The position numbers were made by a program, and so were the translations under genes. A stretch of 64,000 nucleotides of DNA, from contig JAIVEN010000004.1 of assembly GCA_026686845.1 (NCBI GenBank), positions 25,762,827 to 25,826,826 on the forward strand. The letters are read 5' to 3'. This document shows, in pieces, positions 10,821 through 21,438 of the stretch; within the stretch, counting starts at the first letter, position 1, and every line of letters starts with the position of its first letter. The DNA comes from Adenanthera pavonina. Taxonomy: Eukaryota; Streptophyta; Magnoliopsida; Fabales; Fabaceae. A model generated the notes under the pieces. That model was not told the DNA's origin. It saw nothing but the letters and a program-made list of their open reading frames with translations, and did no database searches.

Positions 10821-13436
10821 TGTATGTATGTATGTATGTATGTATGTATGTATATATATTATTTTCATATATATATATATATTCCTCTCTATGTCTTTAT
10901 GTTCAGATATTTATTGAACTTAGGCATCCCTTATTTGATAGAGAGATTTACTATTAACTTTCAATAGAGAACCCAGTCAATGGCAAATCGCTATAAATTT
11001 AGGCAGTCGGTAGTTTGTTAGAGTCAAAATCTCTCCCAAAATATCAAACATGGCATCTGTTGCTTCATCTTGAAATCTGATTGGTTTTCTGCTTTGTCCA
11101 CTAAGCATATTTTGGTGCAGGAACTTTATGGTGCAGCATTTAATAGTTAATCTACAGTGCTGCTCTGAAGCTGTGAACAGGTCCTATGAGTTTGGGGTTA
11201 AGAGCTTAGGGTTCTAGGCAATATTGAAGCAAGAACGGCAAGGATATTGTTTGAATGAATTTTAATTTTTGTCTGTCTTCCAAAACAGTAGGTTTAGAAT
11301 GATCAGAAAGTCAGAAGAAAATAGAGAATTTTAGAAGCAGAAGATTAACACAGGCATAACACGTGCCTTTGCAGCTTGGGCTATTTTGAAAATAAACTCC
11401 TCATTCACTGATTCTGATAGCTGATTACAACAATCAAATTGGGCTTCAGAACCATGCAGTTTGCTGCTTAAGACCCCTGTTATATACCAGTCACTAGTGG
11501 ATTAAATCAAAGTCCAAATAACTGAAACAAATTAGGGAACATTTGAAACTCAAATATGGACATGGACACATTGACATATCACATGTCCGTTTCAAAAAAA
11601 ATAAAACATTACATGCTTATCTAAAATTTTAATTTAGTGATCTACTTTTGTAAAAAGTTCACAGCATCATCCTATATTCTATATGCTTTATTGTTTGATC
11701 TCCAAAAGTCCTACTAAATATAAAGATTTTAAAATATATTATGCAAATTATTCATGTGAAACAAAAAAGCATTTGGACTGAACTTTTATGAGTTCGTCAA
11801 ATTGTGGTTGCTTGTCAATTTTATCTTTCTTTTGGGGGTTACTGTCACACATCTTAAACAGGGCATCACACCGGAAAATTTATGTCTCCATGCCTCATTT
11901 AATAAAACTGCTCTTGCATATCCATTAAGTGAATACCTAGTTTGAAGACCCTAACATTAATTTACTAAATATTACTTAGCATATGATATTGAAGAAAGCA
12001 ACTCTGGATTGACTGCATACCATACTTCTCAATTCTATTATATTTTGCTGCCTGCATCATACTTATTCTACTTTGAATGCTTATTTGATTTGTTAATCGT
12101 GTGTTTTATCTATCAGTCATTTTGTTCTGCATGTTTCTCTAAAATTATGGCATACGTGGTACTTCTGAATTAATTTTCTTTGTTGGAAACAGGTACTGAT
12201 ATAGCAGGAGAGGTAGTAGAGGTTGGACCACAAGTCAAAGATTTCAAAGTTGGTGACAAAGTTGTTGCTAAACTTGGTCATGAAGTAATCTTCTCTCTAA
12301 CTTTGTTGATATTCTTCTAGTTGTAGGATACAATTGTGAGCTTTAGTAGATATTTGATTGGTGACAAAAATGAAAATTGTATAGCCGATGGAGGGAAAAA
12401 ATATCAATTGATTGCAAATTGTAACATATGTTTAGTTTTTCGAGTAAACTACCAGAGCTAGATTTATCTTATACTTTTATCTGTAAACCAAGAAAGCTAA
12501 AGGTAATAATTATGTTTTATATCCACCATCCTTAGGCGCTGATCCATTCATCTTAGTCCCTTGAATGGAGGTGTATTGTTTGTCTATTATAATCTGGAAG
12601 AATCTATGATGATGTTAACACGATTTTTTGCTTACACGTGACAGTTGAGCTGTATGTTCTCCAAGCATACACCTTGTCTATTTTATGTGTCTGGACATTC
12701 TAATCATGTAGAATGCAATTTTATGTCTGTTCATGTTGAATGACAGCATGCGGGTGGATTGGCTGAGTTTGTTGTGGCTCCTGAAAGCTTAACAGTTGCT
12801 AGACCATCTGAAGTCTCAGCTGCTGAAGGTGCATCTTTACCTGTTGCTGGTCTCACAGCTCATCAGGCCCTCACTGAAGTTGCTGGAGTCAAGCTTGATG
12901 GAACTGGTGAACAAAAGAACATTTTAGTAACTGCAGCCTCAGGTGGTGTGGGTCACTATGCAGTTCAACTGGCAAAACTAGGAAACACTCACGTAACGGC
13001 CACTTGTGGAGCCCGCAACATTGACTTTGTCAAGAGCTTAGGCGCTGATGAGGTTCTTGACTATAAAACTCCTGAAGGGGCAGCTCTGAAGAGTCCGTCT
13101 GGTCGAAAATATGATGCAGTGATACATTGTGCAAGTGGAACACCATGGTCAACTTTTGAGCCTCAATTAACTGAACGTGGGAAGGTAATAGATTTAACGC
13201 CTGGCATGAGTGCACTCATGACTTTTGCTCTGAAGAAACTTACATTCTCTAAGAAGCAGCTGGTGCCACTGATGTTAGCTTCCAAGAAAGAGAACCTGAA
13301 TTATCTTGTTCAGTTGGCGAAAGATGGGAGGCTTAAGACTGTTGTTGACTCTCGTTTTCCTTTGAGCAAAGCTGAAGATGGTTGGGCTAAGAGTATGGAA
13401 GGCCATGCTACCGGAAAAATCATTGTAGAGCCATAG
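9537..13436 (+). CDS. ceQORH: Chloroplast envelope quinone oxidoreductase homologue
   Basis: The gene has four exons: 9537-9602, 10248-10389, 12193-12284 and 12747-13436. All three introns are GT-AG and phase joins cleanly, giving 329 aa, the length I recall for the Arabidopsis family member. It is a zinc-independent medium-chain dehydrogenase/reductase of the quinone oxidoreductase family, expected to use NADPH to reduce quinones or reactive carbonyls at the inner chloroplast envelope. The N-terminal GroES-like domain spans about residues 30-115. The Rossmann nucleotide-binding motif AASGGVG lies at 163-169, followed by HYAVQLAKLG. Residues 191-201 read SLGADEVLDYK, and the C-terminus ends TGKIIVEP. 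The N-terminus MAGKLMQAV matches the family start. An in-frame ATG at 9510, preceded by a stop, would add nine residues. The lack of a long transit peptide agrees with the known non-canonical import of ceQORH. No defect is seen, so the gene looks functional. Confidence 0.95.
10390..12192 (+). other. Intron 2 of the quinone oxidoreductase gene
   Basis: This is the largest intron (1.8 kb) of the gene. It begins GTAAAATG and ends AAACAG. It holds the TATG microsatellite. The rest is unremarkable unique-looking DNA with no transposon ends that I can define. Confidence 0.85.
10791..10850. repeat. (TATG)15 microsatellite in intron 2
   Basis: Fifteen uninterrupted TATG units are flanked by TA-rich runs on both sides (to about 10885). 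The four-base period keeps long frames open, which creates false Met-Tyr-Val-Cys proteins. A pure run this long is expected to vary in length between individuals. Confidence 0.97.
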
Positions 13437-13523
13437 GCGAAGTTAAAGTTGCCTGGAACTGCTGGATCCTGTGTATCTGTAAAAGGTTTGCGTGTGTCCT
13501 CCCATTTGCATTTAGAAAAATTG

Positions 13524-13536
13524 TAAATAAATAAAT
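13524..13536 (+). terminator. Putative polyadenylation signal
   Basis: AAATAAATAAATG lies about 90 bases after the stop codon of the quinone oxidoreductase gene, followed by a T/G-rich stretch. This is the best candidate for its near-upstream poly(A) element. Confidence 0.45.
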
Positions 13537-14428
13537 GTTTGTGTATTATCGCGTTGAAATGAAGAACTAGGCATATCGAACAGACTGATGGTTTGAAACA
13601 GTATTGCCTTTTGAACTTTTGCTGTTTTGTAAATTATATGATGGCTTTATTGGTGTGTACTTGTCCTGACGTTCCATTGTCTTCTCTTTTGTTGCTTTTG
13701 GCAGAAATGGTTAAATTCAGATTGAACAGAGCGGATGGATTCATAAAGCATAGAGAATGTTTCGATTGCGGAAAATAGATGGGGAGAAGGGGAAGAAACG
13801 TTTTTCTTTTTCTTTTTTTTGGGTTACATTTTTAATTTATAATTAAAAGCATTTTTTCTTTCCATCTCCCATTCTTTTCAATTTAAATATATCTTTATTG
13901 GTAAAAAAAAAATTTAAATATATCTTTTTGAAAAAAATCTATCTCATTTAAACTTGGATTGAAATATTTAAATGAAAACTACTCCAATTTTTCCATTCCC
14001 CTTACTATATGTGAATTGTGGGCAAAAAAAAAAAAGAAAAGAAAAAGCACGTACTTTATAGTGACGATCTCATTTCATATGCTTGGTGAAGAATTTAATT
14101 AAATTTATGGCAACGTGGTCATTTGGATTCTCTTAGTTAATATGAAATGAAAGAAATCAATCGCATATAATTAATTGTTTGCATCATGAGTATACCATAT
14201 CCATAACTAGTTTTAGGCCAAAAAGTTATGCAATTTCTGCCAAAAAAGTATTCAGTGCTCGTTTGAATAGTAAGTGTTCGTTTGATTTATTTTTTATAAA
14301 AATTCTTTTAGAATAACTATAGTTTATATAAATGAAGTTTGGATAAAAATAAAAAAATTTACTGGAAATTTATTTGAATGAAAAAGAAAAAAATGATTGT
14401 TAAAAATTATGGTTTGATTTGGCCCTTA
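13537..14428. other. Intergenic DNA between the two host genes (first part)
   Basis: This is the probable end of the 3' UTR of the upstream gene, followed by AT-rich DNA with A/T homopolymers. The frame at 13593-13778 has no recognisable domain and probably lies in transcribed 3' flank. Confidence 0.45.
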
Positions 14429-15012
14429 AGGGTCTGTTTGTTTTCACTACTAAAACCAAGTTTTGACCAAAAACTTGGTTTGATTTATTTTGTATGATGT
14501 TTGGTAATTTGTTCATTTTCCATTAGATAATCTTTTTCTAGCCAAAATGTGGTTCAACCATAAGCAATAGTGGACTTGCTTTTCCGTTCTCCTTCTCCAT
14601 TCTTGTTTGTATTTATTTTAAAGTTAGATAAAAATGGACCAATAAAAATGAGAAAAAATGAAAAAATTAGGAAAATAAAATTTTCATAAAATTTCTCCTA
14701 TCTATTGACCAAAATGTTCCTTCAAAATTTTAACTTTCATAGATCATGACCTGTAAAAAAATGTTATATCAGATATATTATGTTCTCAATTAAATAAATG
14801 CAGATTAAATTTTAATCCAAGTAAATTAAATTAATCATGGGATAGAATTTAAGCTAAATTTAAAAGAAAATTATGAGTTTTGTCAAAACTAATTTTTAAA
14901 TAAATTATCCAAATATAAATACGTTAATCCAAAATCAATTTTTATCATAACTATGTTACAAAATCAATTCTACCAAAACTCATTTTTAACCAACTAAAAA
15001 CCAAACAGAGCC
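14429..15012. mobile_element. MITE-like element with imperfect terminal inverted repeats
   Basis: The left end AGGGTCTGTTTGTTTTCACT and the right end, read in reverse as AGGCTCTGTTTGGTTTTTAG, form an imperfect TIR of about 18-20 bp. The CTGTTTG core is typical of many small non-autonomous plant DNA transposons. The interior (about 584 bp in all) is non-coding. I could not define a target duplication, so the superfamily is open. Confidence 0.55.
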
Positions 15013-15188
15013 TAAATTGTTACAATATCAAATCAAGCAAAATCTTCGAAATAAAATTATTATATTAAATTTTTTATGAAGAGTATTGAACTTTTACCTT
15101 GACAAAACAATACTGTAGCCAACTTTCAAAATTTGAATTGAGTTTTAAAGAAATGTTCGTTCCAAGGCACGATTTGAGATGTTTACTT

Positions 15189-15365
15189 AGGTTCCATTTG
15201 TTTTGATCAATGGAAAATGAATCCTTTTTTATAGTAAACAAATCTACTCAGTAGTACTTAATTTTTCTTATTATCTTTTTAATAAACGACATTTTACATT
15301 CATAAAATCATTTTTCATTCCATTCTCTTTTTACTTTCATTTTATTCTATGTACCAAATAAGCCT
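15189..15365. mobile_element. Possible small MITE
   Basis: AGGTTCCATTTGTTTTGAT at the left and AGGCTTATTTGGTACAT at the right (read in reverse) pair weakly as terminal repeats around 177 bp of AT-rich DNA. No target duplication is evident, so the support is modest. Confidence 0.3.
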
Positions 15366-15682
15366 CAGTATGACCCCAAAAAAAAAAATCCTCAATAATC
15401 ACAGCAACCAAACCAGGTAATATTTCGCTCAAGTTACACGCAATTCTAGTTGAGTTAGTGACTCGAAGAATTCACACAGAAACTCGAACTCGGTTGACTT
15501 ACTCACTCAACTCGTGAGCCCGACAATTATGTTTTCTTTTTCTTTCTTCCCTTTTTTCCCTACTGATCAAAATTGCACCTGTTTGTGGAATCACTGAGAA
15601 AATGAAATTAAATGATAATATAACACATGCTATATATACAGATAGTTTCACTTGTGTGTTATTATTATTATTATTTTTAATT

Positions 15683-18600
15683 TCAATATCCCTGCAAATT
15701 AGTTGTTTGTTTAATCATAAGAACACGGCATTTCTTTCCAATCCAAGTAGTCAACCACGGTGAATCTCTGGACACAACTTTAAAACCAGCATTTGAATAC
15801 AATTTGCGAGCGCCCCAATCGTCTTCATACGCTCTAAGAGCAAGAAACTCAACCCCCCACAACTTGGATAGCACTTCACAAGCTTTCAACAAAGCTGTTG
15901 CTACTTTCCTCCTCCTGTTCATCATTCAGTCACACAATTAATTATTGCTTCTTCTTCTTTTTTTTTTCTAGAATCATTTTTGCAATTAAATTTTTTTATA
16001 TGTGTATGTACGAATGTTACACATACATTCATGAGTATATGTATCATTTCATTTGACAAATAGGAATTTTCAAAATTTTTATTTGTATAGAAGAATGATT
16101 TTTTTTTTCAATTCTAGTAAAAATTGAATCTTCTCTCCAAATAGTTTTGAAGACAAATTCTTTCCTATCAATTTACACTACAACAAAACAGTGATTTTCA
16201 CAGATTTTACACAGAAAAATTGTGATAATTTTACGCGGCTTTTCACACTAATTATTATATTAATCATTTCAATTTCAAAACTAGATAGGTGGGTTCATTT
16301 TATTGCACAGAGCCTGAGACAGCTAAAAGCTGCACTATTCAAGGCTCTTCATGAACAATACAGCTTTTAGTAGCTTGATATATTGATTCTCTACAAAAGT
16401 TCTATTATATAAAGACAAATGTTGTAACTTTTTACAGGAAAAACTTCCAGACTTTGTTTGGAATAGGGAGAAAATAGAGGGAAGAGAATACTAAGAAGGA
16501 AAATAAGAAATAATCTAAACAAGAAGGTGCCTAGGTTCCTCATGGTTTTCTCCCCGAATTTTCTTTTCTTTCCTATTTTCCTCTCATCCAAATGGAGGGT
16601 AAAGTTGTTCTTCTCTTCTATTGTAGACAATTTCTTTGCTCAAGGTAATTTTTCTTTTGTATGGACCAAACCAAACAATAGAAAAATTTCAAGAAGAAAA
16701 ACATTTTATAGAATATATATATATATATTATCTATTCAACAACTAAAACATCATAAACAGAGTCAGATGATAGCGGTAAGCTATGAATCCAAGAGTTATG
16801 TAAATGCATTAATTTGCATGATTCCTAGTTCTGACATCACAAGCAAAATTTTGGTGATATTAGAGTGTAATTGATCACCTGAAACTTGCAGAGACAGCTA
16901 TTCCTGAAATGTAAAGATACTCTTGTGCCTCAGAAGGGAGATATTGAAGCACATCTTCATCTCTTAAGGCAGTCACATCTACCACACCCACAATTTGTCC
17001 TGATGAATCTGAACTGTTTGTAGCTGGCTCAGCAACCAGACAAGCATACCTATTGTTATATTATGTCATTAAATAGAAAAAAGTGTTATCTTACACTACA
17101 ATTAAAAAAAATAATTAAAAAAAAAAAAGGTGAGTTCAACAATCTAATCCATTTAATCCACAACTCTCATGGGGCAATTTTGTTTTATCAGAAGTTGAAA
17201 GTTAAAATCATTTATTGCTAGTGATAACTAAAACAACAGAATAATGTCTATTTATACACAAACATAACTCTTCAACGAAATAGGAAATAAGGAGGCTTTA
17301 ATTTCTGATTATTCCTTTATGCATGTGTGCTTTCCCTAGTAAAATTGACTCATTCTAGCTCCCAGACACCACTTTTATAGAACCAAAAGAAGTAGACTAG
17401 CTTGCGCTTGCCTCTAATATGGCTAAAAGTAAGACTAGAAGTATAAACTCATTATAAATCATCAGGAAAGTTAAACTAATGTTTTACAAACCAGTCCTAT
17501 TATTGAACTAATCTAGATATTGGTTCAAGATTCACTGGTCAAGTTTAAATCAACATTGTTTGAGATGAAATTATCCTTTCTCTTTATTTTGAGACTGTTG
17601 AAAATGGTGTTGATCCGGTCCCAAGAAACGGGTGTTGTAGTGTAATGGAGAAGTGTGAAGATGAAAGGGAACAAGTCCCACACCACCTAAATGTACAAGG
17701 GAAGTAGGGAGGTGGATTGATTATTAAAAGGGGAGGGAATGTAAGGACAATTTTGTTCAAGCTTTAGAACAGTCAATATATTGATTCATCAGTTTTTTCA
17801 ATTGAATTGATGAATTGACTAGTCTAGTTTGGTTTTAATAACATTAAGTTCAACTACTTATAGTGACTCTAAACCTACTTCACTTCCTAAAGAAGGTGGA
17901 GCCCAAGTATGCAATTAGTGATCTACTAGTTGCTTACTTAGGTATCACCTTTTTTACAGAGCGAAGCTTTGAATCTCATATCAGAGAGTTAAGATATCTA
18001 CTAGTTGCTTACTTGGGTATCACCATTTTTACAGAGTGAAGCTTTAAATCTCATATCAGAGAAAATCTCATATCAAAGAGTTAAGTTCTTGTGTGAGTGT
18101 ATATTAGTAAATATTCGGATTCTTTAGTTATCACCCATATTAGATGGAACATAGATCCTCTGCAATTTTACAGTCATACAAGTAAAGAGGAAACGGCCCC
18201 AAAAAATGACAGTATATTGGGTCATGCACTTCTCCAACTTTTTCTCTCTAATGTAACACACTCAGTCAATTTTGTTAAGTTGGAGAATCCAGACTCCATT
18301 AGATGATTTTGATCTTTCATCTTTAGTCCAAAAAAATAAAAATTAGACCCACAAGAGTTGTGGATTAAATGAATCAGATACAATACAATGTTATGTGCAA
18401 TCCATCCAAAATATTCAAACTTACCTATTACGAGGAGAGTTATTCAGCTTGTAAAGGAGACCAGATAGGACTTCCGCCTGTGTGCACCACAATAAGACAT
18501 CAAATAATTGAAAAAGGAAATCAACATAAATAATAAAATATGTAGTAAGCAGTACTACTTATAAGTCATAACCAAGGTAACTCATTTTTTAAACTTCAAT

Positions 18601-20925
18601 CAATATACAAAAGAACATGTTTTCTGAGATCGAAAAGAAAATTGCATTAAATAAAATAATATATCAAATAGAAAAGTTGCACTGAATAAGATATTATATT
18701 ATATTTCAAAATATTATGTACATTTTATGATCACAGTAAAATAAAAATTTAAAATAGATAAATTATTTCTTGTATTATTTGGATTGGTCTAACTCGCCTG
18801 TTGAAGTGAAGTAGTGAACTAATATGTCAACCCCCAAAAATGAAATAGAACTAATATGATTTTATAAAAACATGACTTTTTTTTTGTCACTAATAAAAAT
18901 ATGACCATAAATGATCAGGCACAAATACAAGGGAAGGTAAATTAGAGTAATAAAAATTAAGAAAGCCAATGTAAGTTTATCCCTTATTTAAGTAAAAAAA
19001 TAAAAGAATTATTTCTATGTTTTATGATAGTATTTGTTAAATAAATAGACATGTAAAGTACTCATTTATATGACTTTTAAATTTATATTTTATCAAATAA
19101 TTTTTAAAAAACATATATATAATCATCAATATATTCATTCAACACACATTTAATAAAATCTATCAATATTATTTATTAGTCATGAATAGTTAAAAAAAAA
19201 TATCAACTCATATTTACATTTTGTCTCCAAATAACTTATATAATTATCATTCTTCTCTTAACTTTTTGTGAAGCATATTTAACGAAAAAAAGAAATCAAA
19301 TATGATTATATGGGGCAATTCAATAAACATGCAAAATATAAGAAAGCAAAGTATGACAGATCACATAAGTTTTTGAAACAGTTTTTTCTTTTTTTCAGTG
19401 GGTAGAATTTTGTTTTTGGCAGAAAAGAAATTTAATTTTAAATAAAATTTAAAAATACTATCACTGTAATATATATATATATATATATATTGGTATGAAC
19501 ATAACAACAATTCTTTCAAAAACTCACTTAAATAGCAAAGACAGCAAGAGCTAAATCATCTTTGGTCAGGGAGGAAAAAAAAAAAAAGCAAGAGCCAAAT
19601 CATCTGTTTTTCTTACCAGAAAAATTTCATTATTTCATTCACAAATAACATCACAAAGACATTGTTTATTAAAAAAAGGCACAGAAAGAGATTGAAAGAT
19701 ATATATCTACTATACGAATCCTCTAAAAATTTTTTTGGCCAAAAATCCTCTAAACTTTAAACACACCAAAGTTGGCGAATTGTATGTTTTGAGTAAATTA
19801 TTAAGATTTTTTAAATTTCATTATAATCTCATAAAAACTTTTTATTTAAAAAATATTAATTTTTTAAATGTAGTTAAAATTACATATATCTTCTTATCAT
19901 TTTCAAAATTATACAAACTTCTCTTAATTGAAATTCGGATTATTAGAAGTTCAATATTGAAAATGAATCTCTCAAAAGTATTCTAATTTGAGAAATTCAG
20001 ATTATTTTTTAAAATAAATATATTACATTTTAATATTAAAAACATAAATGTTTTTATAAAAATGAATCAAAATTAAGAATACTTTTGAAAAATATTAATA
20101 AAATAAAACGTTATCCAATTTTGCGTCAGAGTTCAATCCTTATTCTTCTTCGAAACTTAAAACATTTTTTAAACCAAACCATAAGGATTGATTATATATA
20201 TATATATATATAAAGCGTCTTATATAAAATCACACTATTCATTTTATATATAACTTATATTGATGATGATTATATATTATATATAAAGTCCATACTGTTT
20301 ACAATCCACAGAACAGCCGTGAGGAAGAGAAGCGTACGACTAAACGTGTCTAACATAGTCTGTAAGTTATAAAATATGAAACTTCGACTCGAGCAAATCA
20401 ATCAATTCTCAATTTGATAAGATATTCATCCAACAAGAAAAATGACGCTGAGAATTTAAACAATTAAGTTCATAAACATTTTCTGAACCATTTTTCAAGA
20501 TTCAGATTTGAGAAATCAAGGGCAAAAGCTAAGTTCAAGAGAAGTCGAACCTGAAAGAACTGGAAGAACATGGGGTCGAAAAAAGAAACAGGAACATGGA
20601 ATGCTTCAGCCTGGACCCTCGCAGCATTCCTGATCTCATCGTCCTTCTCCACAAGTCTCCTCACTCTCCACCCATTCTCATCACACACCAAACACTCGAA
20701 CTGATCAAACCCCTTCTTCTCAATCCGCAATTCCTGATCTGCAGAAACTGCGTTTGAAGTTGAACAAATAATACTGTTATTCGTCCCACTCCACTGGCCA
20801 AAACGATGCCGTTTCCATCTCGCATTGTGATACGCTGCGTTTCTGACGCCGTTAATGGAGGATTCTGAGCAGAATAGTCTCAGTGAAGGAGTGGGAGTAG
20901 GGTTGGTAGCTAGCAAATGAGCCAT
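15683..20925 (-). CDS. Plastid-type GNAT N-acetyltransferase
   Basis: Four exons read on the minus strand: 20925-20551, 18477-18425, 17049-16879 and 15914-15683. All introns are GT-AG and phase is kept, giving 276 aa. Residues 1 to about 60 are Ser/Thr/Ala/Arg-rich with few acidic residues, fitting a chloroplast transit peptide. The GNAT fold follows: EAFHVPVSFFDPMFFQFFQ at about 107-125, AEVLSGLLYKL at 126-136, YACLVAE at 144-150, QIVGVVDV, then YLYISGIAVSASF on the core strand. The acetyl-CoA loop reads RRRKVA (200-205), and the C-terminal block has ALRAYEDD and ARKLYSNAGF. The blocks resemble the plant plastid GNAT group, known for N-terminal and lysine acetylation of stromal proteins. Which member this is cannot be settled here. 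No disabling change is seen. Confidence 0.92.
15915..16878 (-). other. Intron 3 of the GNAT gene
   Basis: Bounded by GTGATC and CAG on the minus strand. It includes CACTACAACAAAACA at about 16187, which resembles a CACTA transposon end without a partner, and the short hairpin at 16321-16375. Frames at 16391-16874 are not coding: they run across the splice donor. Confidence 0.8.
16321..16375. other. Short inverted repeat (hairpin) inside GNAT intron 3
   Basis: CTAAAAGCTG at 16323-16332 is the exact reverse complement of CAGCTTTTAG at 16361-16370. AGCT lies at both outer edges and there is a loop of 28 bases. It could be a small foldback element or a precursor-like hairpin. Confidence 0.5.
17580..17765. 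other. Possible TRIM or LTR fragment in GNAT intron 2
   Basis: A segment less AT-rich than its flanks contains GATCCGGTCCCAAGAAACGG and AAGTCCCACACCACC. Its phrasing resembles short plant LTR elements, but no direct repeat pair or primer site was found. Confidence 0.2.
17921..18085. repeat. 75-bp tandem duplication in GNAT intron 2
   Basis: The unit starting ATCTACTAGTTGCTTACTT at 17921 is repeated from 17996 with a few substitutions. A short partial third copy of ATCTCATATCA follows near 18065. It lies wholly inside intron 2 and is non-coding. Confidence 0.85.
18478..20550 (-). other. Intron 1 of the GNAT gene
   Basis: This 2.07-kb intron separates the transit-peptide exon from the catalytic domain. 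It is very AT-rich, with TA microsatellites at 19469-19491 and 20192-20212. No transposon with clear ends was defined. The frame at 19735-19986 is a low-complexity chance frame. Confidence 0.8.
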
Positions 20926-21051
20926 AAAATAACGATAATGTAATAAAAATGAGGACTAATTTGGGTAAAAAAAAGGTGAACGACGTCGAGTTCTGGTTTT
21001 AGTGGTCAGGGATTCGTGTTTGATAGAGGCCGTGAGTTACTGATGGAGGGG

Positions 21052-21059
21052 CCACGTGG
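21052..21059. promoter_or_regulatory. G-box upstream of the GNAT gene
   Basis: CCACGTGG, containing the palindromic G-box core CACGTG, lies about 130 bases upstream of the GNAT start codon. G-boxes bind bZIP and bHLH factors and are frequent in light- or stress-responsive promoters, which would suit a plastid protein. A TATA-like TTTATATG on the minus strand lies further upstream at about 21140, so the G-box might be in the 5' leader. Its function is inferred. Confidence 0.4.
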
Positions 21060-21438
21060 AACAAGGTGGACCAAGGGAAGCTGTGTATTTCATGCACGAC
21101 TGTGAACATGAACGACAAAACGTTTTGGGTCCCGGGAGCATATAAACAATCAGTTTTTTTTTTCATATAACTTATAAATAAATAATAACGTAATAAAATT
21201 TTTTTGAATAAAATTTTAGATAAAAAATTCAAAACTTAAATTCAAAACAGTAAAAATAAGAGAGAGAAATAAACATTAAAATAATAATAATACAATAAAC
21301 AAAAATATATTATTCATGTGCTTGAGTGCTTGAATAGCATATCACGGAAAAAAATATACTATTTGTGATTTATAAATAATATATTTTAAATGATATTTTG
21401 TGGATATATAAAATAGATATTAATTAGGATATTATCAG

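Noticed and set aside
10699..10967. Two overlapping open frames with runs of Met-Tyr-Val-Cys
   Set aside because: They are translations of the (TATG)15 microsatellite inside intron 2 of ceQORH.
13030..13215. Minus-strand frame within ceQORH exon 4
   Set aside because: It is a shadow of the real coding strand.
16391..16874. Open frames on both strands in the GNAT region
   Set aside because: They lie in intron 3 as fixed by phase-consistent splice sites and have no homology.
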